A stretch of DNA of 7,812 nt, from NCBI GenBank assembly GCA_030754395.1, contig JASMAJ010000035.1, forward strand, positions 1-7,812. The letters run 5' to 3'. The notes under the pieces are model-generated. The model was not told where the DNA came from. It saw nothing but the letters and a program-made list of their open reading frames with translations, and searched no databases. Within the stretch, counting starts at the first letter, position 1. The number at the start of each line of letters is the position of its first letter. The translations under genes and the position numbers were made by a program. The stretch comes from Candidatus Thalassarchaeaceae archaeon. Its GTDB lineage: Archaea > Thermoplasmatota > Poseidoniia > Poseidoniales > Thalassarchaeaceae. This document shows positions 1-5,897 of the stretch, piece by piece.

Positions 1-1
1 T

Positions 2-184
2 CCAGTCAATTGTACATCTGGAAACTGCGGTACCTGCTTAGTACGATTAAAAGAAGGCCAAGTCGACTATCCAAATCCACTTCCTCCGGGTTTAGATGAA
101 TTTCTACTTGAAGATGGAGGTGTCCTTTCCTGCTTTATGAAAGCAAAGGGCGCTTGCGATATTGATATTATTCCTCCACTATAG
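2..184 (+). CDS. [2Fe-2S] plant-type ferredoxin, C-terminal part (5' end outside window)
   Basis: The frame is open from the first bases and ends at a TAG, giving the last 60 residues of a protein whose start lies left of the window. Seen: a C-x4-C-x2-C cluster (Cys at partial residues 4, 9 and 12) followed 32 residues later by a fourth Cys (44) in the context LSC. This is the ligand pattern of plant/vertebrate-type [2Fe-2S] ferredoxins. The usual beta-strand tail follows (DIDIIPP). Known for the family: the cluster carries one electron between a reductase and a partner enzyme in the cytoplasm, or forms the N-terminal module of larger oxidoreductases. Because this cluster sits at the very C-terminus, it is either a stand-alone ferredoxin or a C-terminal ferredoxin domain of a longer protein; the window cannot decide. 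The next gene starts 8 nt downstream on the same strand. Confidence 0.85.
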   Translation, partial: PVNCTSGNCGTCLVRLKEGQVDYPNPLPPGLDEFLLEDGGVLSCFMKAKGACDIDIIPPL

Positions 185-192
185 GTGTTCAA

Positions 193-366
193 ATGTTTGA
201 AAATTGGGGTAAAGAAGAACTTGGATTAATAATTTTCAATTCGATTGGAATTATTATTGCTCTATGGTTTCTCACTTCGCGTCTGCGAAATAAATTAGTA
301 GAGGTAGAGGGACGTAGAGAAAATTATGGGCGTTCTAATAATCTAAAGAAGTTAGAAGAGGAATAA
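193..366 (+). CDS. Small single-span membrane protein, 57 aa
   Basis: This short ORF starts with ATG 8 nt after the ferredoxin stop and ends at TAA. A GGTG sequence overlapping the ferredoxin stop could act as a ribosome-binding site. Seen: a short acidic/aromatic N-terminus (MFENWGKEE), one hydrophobic helix at about residues 11-28, then a strongly charged tail with several Arg/Lys and a C-terminal run of Glu. The positive residues directly after the helix (SRLRNK) suggest, by the positive-inside rule, that the tail is cytoplasmic. I recognise no family. It fills the space between the ferredoxin gene and the convergent gene (15 nt from its end). The tight spacing and sensible membrane topology argue that it is real. 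It may be co-transcribed with the ferredoxin, but a function cannot be assigned. Confidence 0.6.
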   Translation: MFENWGKEELGLIIFNSIGIIIALWFLTSRLRNKLVEVEGRRENYGRSNNLKKLEEE

Positions 367-381
367 CCAATCAGAACTTCA

Positions 382-675
382 TTATTCGTTTATTGCAGCA
401 GTCCATCTATCAGCTTGTGGGACTCCGATAACTTCGATATGACATGCTAGGACTCCTCTCTGTTTCTTGATTTCAGATCTCAATTCCATTAAGTCATTGA
501 TACAACATGGACAATGTGCTCTAGTAGGTTGGACCCAGAGTTGAACAATACCTGCATCATCAACTTCTACTCCCTTCATTATGGCCTCATCTGTGATTTC
601 CATACCATGTGGATCTTTGCGATGACGTAGAATTCGAGCAAGTTTACGTTGAACTGCTGCCTTGGTACGAGTCAT
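382..675 (-). CDS. MIP18/DUF59-like (PaaD-like) small Fe-S-assembly-type protein
   Basis: A protein of 97 residues with a basic N-terminus. The part from about residue 21 follows the DUF59/MIP18 layout: a DP start (21-22), a hydrophobic strand (AGIVQLWVQ, 41-49), a Thr and a Cys-Pro turn (T51, then HCPCC with Cys 55, 57 and 58), an amphipathic helix (60-72), a second strand ending in GVP (84-86), and a terminal RWT. In the family the Cys after the second strand is the conserved, functionally important one, and members help deliver Fe-S clusters to target proteins or mature multicomponent oxygenases. The extra Cys residues (57, 58, 78) are unusual compared with what I know of the family. The ATG overlaps the stop of the upstream M24 peptidase gene (ATGA), so the two are probably translationally coupled. 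The DUF59 assignment is by motif reading only and is moderately sure; the exact client is unknown. Confidence 0.6.
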   Translation of the reverse strand: MTRTKAAVQRKLARILRHRKDPHGMEITDEAIMKGVEVDDAGIVQLWVQPTRAHCPCCINDLMELRSEIKKQRGVLACHIEVIGVPQADRWTAAINE

Positions 676-1961
676 TCATTCCACTCCGTCATCAAATCCC
701 ATGAATCACCCATCGTTAGGCACTCCATCCCCTCTGAAGTACGTGTATAGGTGTCTTCTGTGCCTATCGCTCCTTCTTGATAGAGTACTTTCGGTTCAAT
801 GGCCATGGTTCCTCCAATTGGTAATTCTCGATCGAATGCCTTTGCAACAACCGGAGTCTCATCCAATTCTAATCCAACAGAGTGACCGAGGAATACAGCC
901 TGTTCAGGAGGCATCCCCATCAGATGTTCTGAGTACCCCATTTCTCCAGCTTTTTTGTGTCCAATTTCCCAAGCCTCTGAGCAGTAATCTCCACGTCCAA
1001 GGCTTTCTACAACAGAATCTCTTATTTCAGCCATATCAGAAAGTCTCTGCATCCATTCGTCAGACAGAGAACCCGCACTAAACATTCGTGTGCAATCCGA
1101 AACATATCCACGGTGCAGGTGCACTATGTCTACAATTACAGGTTCGCCAGCCTCTACCTTTGCATGACCCGCTCCGAGTGAAGAAATTGGGCTGGCTCCT
1201 AATCCACCCAATGCGGAATCAAAGTAGGATGGTATAGCACCTGAACGGCCCGCGGCAATGACAACCCTATCGCAATCCATGGGCCATCTTCGCATTCTAA
1301 TTCGCCCTCCGAATCCAGCTACTCTGCTGACTTCATCCGCCGCCGCTGCCATCTCTAATTCTGTTTTACCAAGTCCGCCACAATCACGGATCGCGGCAAA
1401 CATTTCGCGATTAATTGCCCCACTTTCTCGGTGCATTTGCAATTCCCAGTCTGACTTTTTTTCTCTTAATTTGTAGAGAATATGAGTACAGTCTCCACTT
1501 TCTCCTAAACTTGATAGTTTTCGGCTCAGGAATTGCCATCTGTCATGAGGAACTTTTCCTGCCAATAGTGCAGGAGCGGTTGTACCACCTTTTCCTCTAA
1601 TTTCTTCTGCTAATCCACTCATACGAGGCTGTGTTTCTATAGGGTCTGGGACATTGTCTCCACCAGATTCAAATTTTGCTCGAATAATTGACTTACGAAC
1701 CCAGTGTGTATTTCTAACATCAGAGCCATCAGCTCCAATCAGTAAGATTCCGTTTTGCCGACCACCTGTAAGGTAGTATAATTCTACAGGATCATCGATT
1801 AGAACCGATTCTATGCCCGAATCTACTAGAGCTCTCGAGAGTCTTGAACGCCGGTTTTCTAACTCGCTGACAGGAACTCTCCAATCAACTCCATCCGGTC
1901 CTGTCAAGCGCCCGGCATCCCATGTCATGTAGAAGCCACTACTCCATTGACACAAAGGCAT
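672..1961 (-). CDS. M24 family metallopeptidase (Xaa-Pro aminopeptidase/dipeptidase-like)
   Basis: A 429-residue protein with the two-domain layout of prolidase/aminopeptidase P: an N-terminal creatinase-type domain (about 35-165, with the YYLTG motif at 62-66) and a pita-bread catalytic domain (about 170-410). All five dinuclear-metal ligands are visible: D278 and D289 (VDIV...GYVSDCTR), H360 (GHSVGLELDE), E389 (AIEP) and E402 (GTEDT). An active metal-dependent peptidase cleaving next to proline is therefore likely, in the cytoplasm since no signal peptide is seen. The segment that usually reads PH (a catalytic-pocket His) is instead IPSYFD (243-248), which suggests a distinct subfamily with uncertain substrate. 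The start is ambiguous: ATG at 1961 fits the upstream AT-rich box, but ATG at 1928 (MTWDAG, 418 aa) is also plausible. The stop overlaps the start of the DUF59-like gene. Confidence 0.9.
   Translation of the reverse strand: MPLCQWSSGFYMTWDAGRLTGPDGVDWRVPVSELENRRSRLSRALVDSGIESVLIDDPVELYYLTGGRQNGILLIGADGSDVRNTHWVRKSIIRAKFESGGDNVPDPIETQPRMSGLAEEIRGKGGTTAPALLAGKVPHDRWQFLSRKLSSLGESGDCTHILYKLREKKSDWELQMHRESGAINREMFAAIRDCGGLGKTELEMAAAADEVSRVAGFGGRIRMRRWPMDCDRVVIAAGRSGAIPSYFDSALGGLGASPISSLGAGHAKVEAGEPVIVDIVHLHRGYVSDCTRMFSAGSLSDEWMQRLSDMAEIRDSVVESLGRGDYCSEAWEIGHKKAGEMGYSEHLMGMPPEQAVFLGHSVGLELDETPVVAKAFDRELPIGGTMAIEPKVLYQEGAIGTEDTYTRTSEGMECLTMGDSWDLMTEWNE
684..687 (-). promoter_or_regulatory. Shine-Dalgarno-like GGAG for the DUF59-like gene
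   Basis: On the minus strand GGAG lies inside the end of the M24 peptidase gene, 8 nt before the ATG at 675. Together with the ATGA overlap it supports the chosen start and points to re-initiation on a shared mRNA. Confidence 0.45.
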
Positions 1962-1993
1962 TGGGGGAGACGGCCGAGGTGTTTTCCATCCAT

Positions 1994-2005
1994 CATTATC
2001 AAAAG
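1994..2005. promoter_or_regulatory. Putative shared TATA-like element of a divergent promoter
   Basis: The 66-nt gap between the divergent M24 and pgk genes is mostly GC-rich apart from one AT-rich stretch (CATTATCAAAAG on the plus strand, CTTTTGATAATG on the minus strand). Its centre is about 28 nt upstream of the pgk GTG and about 38 nt upstream of the M24 ATG at 1961. That is the distance expected for an archaeal TATA box driving a leaderless or near-leaderless transcript. The match to the TATA consensus is weak, so this is an inference from position and composition. Confidence 0.4.
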
Positions 2006-2027
2006 ATGCCGGCTAGTGGGCTAGTTC

Positions 2028-3278
2028 GTGGACGGCGTATTGTCGCTCGACGACGTTCGCCTTAACGGCAAACATATTTTGTTTAGAGTAGATGTAAATT
2101 CTCCATTACATCCAGAGACAAGAGCCTTTCTTGACGATGGTAGATTACGTGCAATAACCGAGACACTGAGAGCCCTTGCAGACTCTAAGGTTGTTCTTAT
2201 TGGGCATCAGTCCCGGCCCGGGAGAAATGACTTCACTGATTTATCTGGTCATGCCGACAGATTGGCTAGAATCCTAGGCCGGCCAGTTGGATTTGTGCCC
2301 GATGTTTGTGGAGATGCTGCAATCGAGGCAATTCGTGAAATGAAAGATGGAGATATTCTTTGTTTAGACAATGTCAGAATGCATCCTGAAGAAATTGCAT
2401 TGAAGAGAGCGCCGATTGAAGAATTGCGCGTATCTAATATAGTCACTACTCTCGCTCCTGAGTTCGATGCATACGTTACAGATGCTTTCGCTGCATCTCA
2501 CCGAAACTCGCCATCTCTGACTGGTTTTTCTGAGGAATTACCTTGTATTGCTGGCCGCTTGATGGAGAAAGAAATCAATGCATTACAAACGGCAGTTAAC
2601 AACCCTCCAAGGCCCTATGTTGCCATATTAGGTGGAGCAAAGGCTGACGATTCATTTCGCGTCAGTCAGAACCTTATCGACAGAGGTGTTGTAGATACCA
2701 TTGCCTTTGTTGGTGTTGTAGGTAACATGATGCTCTGGGTTCAGGGTGTAGATATTGGTGAAGGCAACAAGGAATTTATTCGCGGAACATTGGGGTCCGA
2801 CTTTGATGCTGCTTGGTCTATGGCCGAACACCTCAACAATGATCACTCTGAGGTTCTATTCGTTCCAACCGACGTTGCAGTCGAGGCAAATGGAGAGCGA
2901 GTTGGCATGAAGGTCAGTCAGTTACCAACATCTTACCCAATCTATGATATCGGCGTTGAAACTCTAATGCGCCTTCGTCCTTTAATGATGGGAGCTGAAT
3001 GTATACTTTGGAATGGTCCAGCAAGCTACTTTGAGAGACCAGCATTTGCATTTGGAACAATTGAGATTCTCAACATGTGTACTGAAACCGCAGCGATGAC
3101 AATCGTAGGTGGTGGACATACAAGTGCATTGGTCAATTCTCGCGGTGTGTCGAATCGAGTATCCCACAATAGCACAGGAGGGGGTGCATGTCTGTGTATG
3201 CTTTCGGGTGATTCTATGCCAGTTATCGATGCCCTTGAGCGCTCTTACAACAAATTCGCCCCTCTATTCAAGGAATGA
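2028..3278 (+). CDS. pgk: Phosphoglycerate kinase (archaeal type)
   Basis: The cytoplasmic enzyme converts 1,3-bisphosphoglycerate + ADP to 3-phosphoglycerate + ATP in glycolysis, and runs in reverse in gluconeogenesis. The 416 residues match the family length. Seen in order: RVDVNSP (20-26, substrate Asp/Asn), the DDGR loop (36-39), GHQSRPG (59-65), NVRMHPEE (115-122), TDAFAASHR (151-159), LGGAKADDS (201-209), FVGVVGN (227-233), LWNGP (327-331), GGGHTS (361-366) and HNSTGGGA (380-387, nucleotide/phosphate-binding Gly-rich loop). GGAKxDDS and GGGHT in place of bacterial GGAKVxDK and GGGD are, as I recall, normal for archaeal enzymes. The start is GTG: an in-frame TAG lies 2 codons upstream, and no ATG lies nearby before the first family motif. 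A TATA-like box about 28 nt upstream suggests a leaderless mRNA. A membrane-protein gene follows on the same strand after 44 nt. Confidence 0.97.
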   Translation: MDGVLSLDDVRLNGKHILFRVDVNSPLHPETRAFLDDGRLRAITETLRALADSKVVLIGHQSRPGRNDFTDLSGHADRLARILGRPVGFVPDVCGDAAIEAIREMKDGDILCLDNVRMHPEEIALKRAPIEELRVSNIVTTLAPEFDAYVTDAFAASHRNSPSLTGFSEELPCIAGRLMEKEINALQTAVNNPPRPYVAILGGAKADDSFRVSQNLIDRGVVDTIAFVGVVGNMMLWVQGVDIGEGNKEFIRGTLGSDFDAAWSMAEHLNNDHSEVLFVPTDVAVEANGERVGMKVSQLPTSYPIYDIGVETLMRLRPLMMGAECILWNGPASYFERPAFAFGTIEILNMCTETAAMTIVGGGHTSALVNSRGVSNRVSHNSTGGGACLCMLSGDSMPVIDALERSYNKFAPLFKE

Positions 3279-3291
3279 TTGCCGGAGCAAG

Positions 3292-3310
3292 TATAATCTC
3301 TTGATATAAT
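3292..3310 (+). promoter_or_regulatory. Tandem TATAAT boxes upstream of the four-span membrane protein
   Basis: Two identical TATAAT hexamers (3292-3297 and 3305-3310) are repeated 13 nt apart in the 44-nt gap after pgk. The first lies 25 nt before the ATG at 3323, the right distance for an archaeal TATA box of a leaderless transcript. The second is too close for a start at the ATG unless transcription begins inside the gene. This suggests that the downstream gene pair has its own promoter as well as possible read-through from pgk. Confidence 0.45.
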
Positions 3311-3322
3311 TCGCAACAAGGT

Positions 3323-3856
3323 ATGGATGAGCAGCCGAAGACAGTTACCCTCGAGGGGAACCCTAGTGTAATATCGAATGAACAGACAACAGTTTTTGTC
3401 AACCAATCACCAGTTTTACCGGTACAGAAAAATGTTGCAGCAGTTGTTATTGGATGGATAATACTTGTATTATCAGCTATTGGACTTCTGATGACACCAT
3501 TTACTATATTTTCAGATTTTGGCGCTACTGATTTTGATGGAAATCCTATAAGTTATCCTACATCTTACTTTGTAGTCGCGATTCTAACCGGATTAGTAGC
3601 CTCTGTTTTGGGGATTATTGGTGGATGGAAGATGACCAAATATGAGAAACAAGGAATTTGGATTATCTTCGGTAGTTTTGCAGTAAATTGGGTAGGAGGA
3701 ATGGTGTCTCAATTCATTGCGGGAGATGCTATGGGTTCTGCAGAATTAGGAGCAGGTTTGGGTATAATGTCAGGCGTCTGTGGTATTTTCTGCTATGCAA
3801 TTTGTGGCCTAATTGTGGCCATTCCATTGATGCTATCTGATGGCGGAATGGAGTAA
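3323..3856 (+). CDS. Four-span integral membrane protein of unknown function
   Basis: A protein of 177 residues with a polar, Gln/Asn/Thr-rich N-terminal tail (about 1-36) and no signal-peptide cleavage pattern. Four hydrophobic helices follow at about 38-62, 81-102, 112-133 and 143-170. The loop between the first two is acidic (DFGATDFDGN), and the loop between helices 2 and 3 is basic (KMTKYEKQ), which by the positive-inside rule puts that loop and both termini in the cytoplasm. Helices 2-4 are rich in Gly and Ala (GIIGG, GAGLGIMSG), allowing tight packing. I see no catalytic or metal-binding motif and recognise no family. The ATG fits the upstream TATAAT box. The following small membrane-protein gene starts 4 nt after this stop, so the two are probably expressed together. 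Confidence 0.8.
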   Translation: MDEQPKTVTLEGNPSVISNEQTTVFVNQSPVLPVQKNVAAVVIGWIILVLSAIGLLMTPFTIFSDFGATDFDGNPISYPTSYFVVAILTGLVASVLGIIGGWKMTKYEKQGIWIIFGSFAVNWVGGMVSQFIAGDAMGSAELGAGLGIMSGVCGIFCYAICGLIVAIPLMLSDGGME

Positions 3857-3860
3857 TCCA

Positions 3861-4052
3861 ATGTCTCTGTTGAGCAAATATATTGGGAGTTTTCGAGCGG
3901 TTGAGGAAACGACATCAAGTATTCCTTCTACTCCAAGAGGGATGGTTAAAATATTGATGTCTTTGAAGGTTCTAACTGATTTATTCGGCGTTCTATTGAT
4001 ATTGGTAGGCATTGTGTCCGTAATTGGATTGATTGTGAAAACAATACTGTAA
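3861..4052 (+). CDS. Small membrane protein with one C-terminal span, 63 aa
   Basis: I chose the ATG 4 nt after the stop of the upstream membrane-protein gene. An in-frame ATG at 3840 would add 7 residues and overlap that gene by 17 nt. Seen: a polar N-terminal half with Ser/Thr/Pro (ETTSSIPSTPRG, about 16-27), a basic stretch, then one long hydrophobic segment at about 40-60 that runs almost to the C-terminus, as in tail-anchored or small single-span proteins. No family is recognised. It ends 1 nt before the stop of the convergent phosphomutase gene. An antisense frame of similar length exists here, so it is real with moderate confidence only. Support comes from tight operon-like spacing after another membrane-protein gene and a coherent topology. 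Confidence 0.5.
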   Translation: MSLLSKYIGSFRAVEETTSSIPSTPRGMVKILMSLKVLTDLFGVLLILVGIVSVIGLIVKTIL

Positions 4053-4053
4053 A

Positions 4054-5436
4054 TCAGCACAACTTACTGAGATCCAACATGTGCCCGATTCTCTGATTTA
4101 CATCATTCAAGATATAATCCAATGCTGATTTATCACGCCCTTCTGCCCGCATGACAAGAATTGGTTCAGTATTCGATGCTCTGCATAGGTACCATCCATC
4201 TGAGTAGTTGACTCGAATACCATCAACAGTAGATTTCTGCATATCTGAGAAGGCATCCTCTACGGCCTTCATCACATCTTCACGCTCGCCATTTAAGGGG
4301 ACTTTTGTTTCATTTGTAGAGGGGTAGTCTGGAAGATTGGCAAATCTCTGGGAGAAGGAAGGTCCACCATCTTCAACAGCAGAGTCACGACCAATTATTT
4401 CGAGTAATCTTGCAGTATTGTATAGAGCGCAGTCGAAGCCAGGCCAGCGGTCGTTGAGGAAGAAGTGACCAGACATCTCTCCTGCCATCGGTGAGTTTGG
4501 ATTGTCCTTTAGTTCACGTTTCATGAATGAATGACCAGTACGAACCATACGAGGAATTCCTCCGCTCTCTCGAATTGCCTCCTCAAGAGCCATACTGCAT
4601 TTTACATCGTAGAAAACGACTCTCTCAGACTCAGTTCCGCCCCTTCTATCAACAAGAATATCTGCGGCAAATAATGCCATTAGTCGATCTGGATGAACAA
4701 ATTTTCCATTCTCATCAACAACTCCAATCCGGTCACCATCTCCATCCATCCCTATTCCAAATTCACATCCATTTTCAACAACAGCTGCGCCGAGCTCAAC
4801 CATATTCTTAGGACGAGTCGGGTCAGGGGGGTGGTTCGGGAATTTGTTATCCCATTCACAATGAATTGGTACAAGGTCGACACCCAAACGCGACATTAAC
4901 TCAACAGCAAGAGGTCCTGGAACTGCATTGCCGCAATCAATTGCCAAACGGATTGGTCTCTGCGGCTTGCCCGAATTTTCAACTATGGTGTCTAGAACTT
5001 GATATTGGAAATCGGGTAATTCAGTTACATTTCCTGAGCCTTCTTTGAATTCCCCCGAATCAAAGGTTGCTTTGAGTTCCTGTAACTCTTCCCCAGCCAT
5101 TGGTAATTTACCTCGACAAATCTTGAATCCATTGTATTCAGGAGGATTATGACTAGCAGTAATTGCAACCGCAGCGTCAACCGGCAAGTCCACAGTTGCT
5201 CGATATAGCACTCCTGTACTGGTCACACCCAAATCGAGAACATCTGCTCCAGATGAGTTAAGTCCGGCTAAGAATGCAGCGTGTAATTCTGGCCCTGAGT
5301 CTCGAATATCTCTTGCTACGGCAACAGTATTTGCATCCAAATGAGTCGCTATTGCTCGACCCAATTTCTCAGCAAATGCAGCATCTAATTGGCTACCCGC
5401 AAGGCCTCGAATATCGTAGGCCTTGAACACGCTCAT
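4054..5436 (-). CDS. Phosphomannomutase/phosphoglucomutase (alpha-D-phosphohexomutase family, AlgC/ManB-like)
   Basis: The enzyme interconverts hexose-6-phosphate and hexose-1-phosphate (mannose and/or glucose) through a phosphoserine, feeding GDP-mannose or UDP-glucose synthesis. The 460 residues match the family, and the four-domain motifs appear in order: KAYDIRG (5-11), the active-site loop TASHNPPEYNGFK (93-105) with phospho-acceptor S95, the metal-binding loop DGDGDRIG (231-238), the sugar-recognition loop GEMSGH (319-324, with E320) and the phosphate-binding loop RASNTEP (419-425). GEMSGH fits mannose/glucose phosphates, whereas glucosamine mutases (GlmM) usually have GEQSGH and MGGDGDR. 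Dual PMM/PGM activity is an inference. It is the last gene of the leftward cluster, 53 nt after ridA, and shares a pathway theme with the cis-prenyltransferase (lipid-linked glycans). A C6 run lies 7 nt before the ATG; no clear promoter or SD is visible. Confidence 0.93.
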   Translation of the reverse strand: MSVFKAYDIRGLAGSQLDAAFAEKLGRAIATHLDANTVAVARDIRDSGPELHAAFLAGLNSSGADVLDLGVTSTGVLYRATVDLPVDAAVAITASHNPPEYNGFKICRGKLPMAGEELQELKATFDSGEFKEGSGNVTELPDFQYQVLDTIVENSGKPQRPIRLAIDCGNAVPGPLAVELMSRLGVDLVPIHCEWDNKFPNHPPDPTRPKNMVELGAAVVENGCEFGIGMDGDGDRIGVVDENGKFVHPDRLMALFAADILVDRRGGTESERVVFYDVKCSMALEEAIRESGGIPRMVRTGHSFMKRELKDNPNSPMAGEMSGHFFLNDRWPGFDCALYNTARLLEIIGRDSAVEDGGPSFSQRFANLPDYPSTNETKVPLNGEREDVMKAVEDAFSDMQKSTVDGIRVNYSDGWYLCRASNTEPILVMRAEGRDKSALDYILNDVNQRIGHMLDLSKLC

Positions 5437-5489
5437 ACCTTAGGGGGGTCACTTGGCCTTCATCATCCCATCGCGGCGATGTTGAGTAA

Positions 5490-5867
5490 TCAAGCAGAAC
5501 CAGAACCCCGAACTGCACGGGCAATAATCTCGACCTTAGCCCCAGCTGGTAATTCTTTGACGGCAAATGCTGCTCGTGCTGGAAGAATTGTTCCTTCTAA
5601 CCATGAAGCGTATACTTCATTGAAATCTCCAAAATCTGCCATGTTTTCCAATAGAACTGTGACCATTACCAAATCACTCTTACTTGATTCAGCCTCTGTT
5701 AGTAGATTGTCTATTTTGTTTAGAGCACAGCTCGCTTGTTCTTTGATGGAATCTCCTCCATCAATTCCTATCTGTCCGGCAACCCAAATATCGTCGCCAA
5801 CAGTCATACATGGATTGTATGGGAATAATGGTGTTACTCCACCTCGTATTGCTTTTTTCTGGTTCAT
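5490..5867 (-). CDS. ridA: RidA family (YjgF/YER057c/UK114) reactive-intermediate deaminase
   Basis: RidA proteins are small cytoplasmic homotrimers that hydrolyse reactive enamine/imine intermediates released by PLP enzymes such as threonine dehydratase, protecting other PLP enzymes. The 125 residues match the usual length. Seen: VAGQIGID (29-36), the PARAAF signature near the C-terminus with R98, which corresponds to the substrate-carboxylate Arg of E. coli RidA (R105), and LPAGAKVEI (106-114) with E113 at the position of the catalytic-pocket Glu. The usual PYSQA motif reads PYNPC (16-20), so the Tyr is kept but the following Ser-Gln are lost. Deaminase activity is likely, while the substrate range may differ. 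The ATG is 30 nt after the NUDIX stop on the same strand, compatible with one operon or a weak internal promoter. Confidence 0.9.
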   Translation of the reverse strand: MNQKKAIRGGVTPLFPYNPCMTVGDDIWVAGQIGIDGGDSIKEQASCALNKIDNLLTEAESSKSDLVMVTVLLENMADFGDFNEVYASWLEGTILPARAAFAVKELPAGAKVEIIARAVRGSGSA

Positions 5868-5897
5868 ATCACTGCGAGTAGTATCTTAGTGATAGGA

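Noticed and set aside
662..1081. Rightward 139-codon open frame opposite the M24 peptidase gene
   Set aside because: It is antisense to a gene with all catalytic motifs intact, and its product is low-complexity (Leu/Pro/Ser/Gln-rich) with no recognisable domain.
2628..2660. Possible loss of a catalytic Lys in phosphoglycerate kinase (GGAKADDS rather than GGAKVxDK) and GGGH instead of GGGD
   Set aside because: As I recall, both substitutions are normal in archaeal phosphoglycerate kinases and support the lineage rather than inactivation.
2652..2846. Antisense frames within pgk (also around 2249-2446 and 2982-3167)
   Set aside because: They lie inside a full-length phosphoglycerate kinase; their products lack any family signature.
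3228..3391. Archaeal terminator or poly-T tract after pgk
   Set aside because: No T-run or stable hairpin is visible after the stop; the gap holds TATA-like boxes instead.
3833..4060. Leftward 75-codon frame opposite the small membrane protein
   Set aside because: It overlaps the phosphomutase 3' end and the four-span gene, has no coherent hydrophobic segment or domain, and its spacing is worse than that of the rightward ORF. It cannot be fully excluded.
5389..5889. Rightward 166-codon open frame spanning the phosphomutase start and all of ridA
   Set aside because: It lies opposite two clearly recognisable genes and shows no motif of its own; it is best explained as an antisense shadow.
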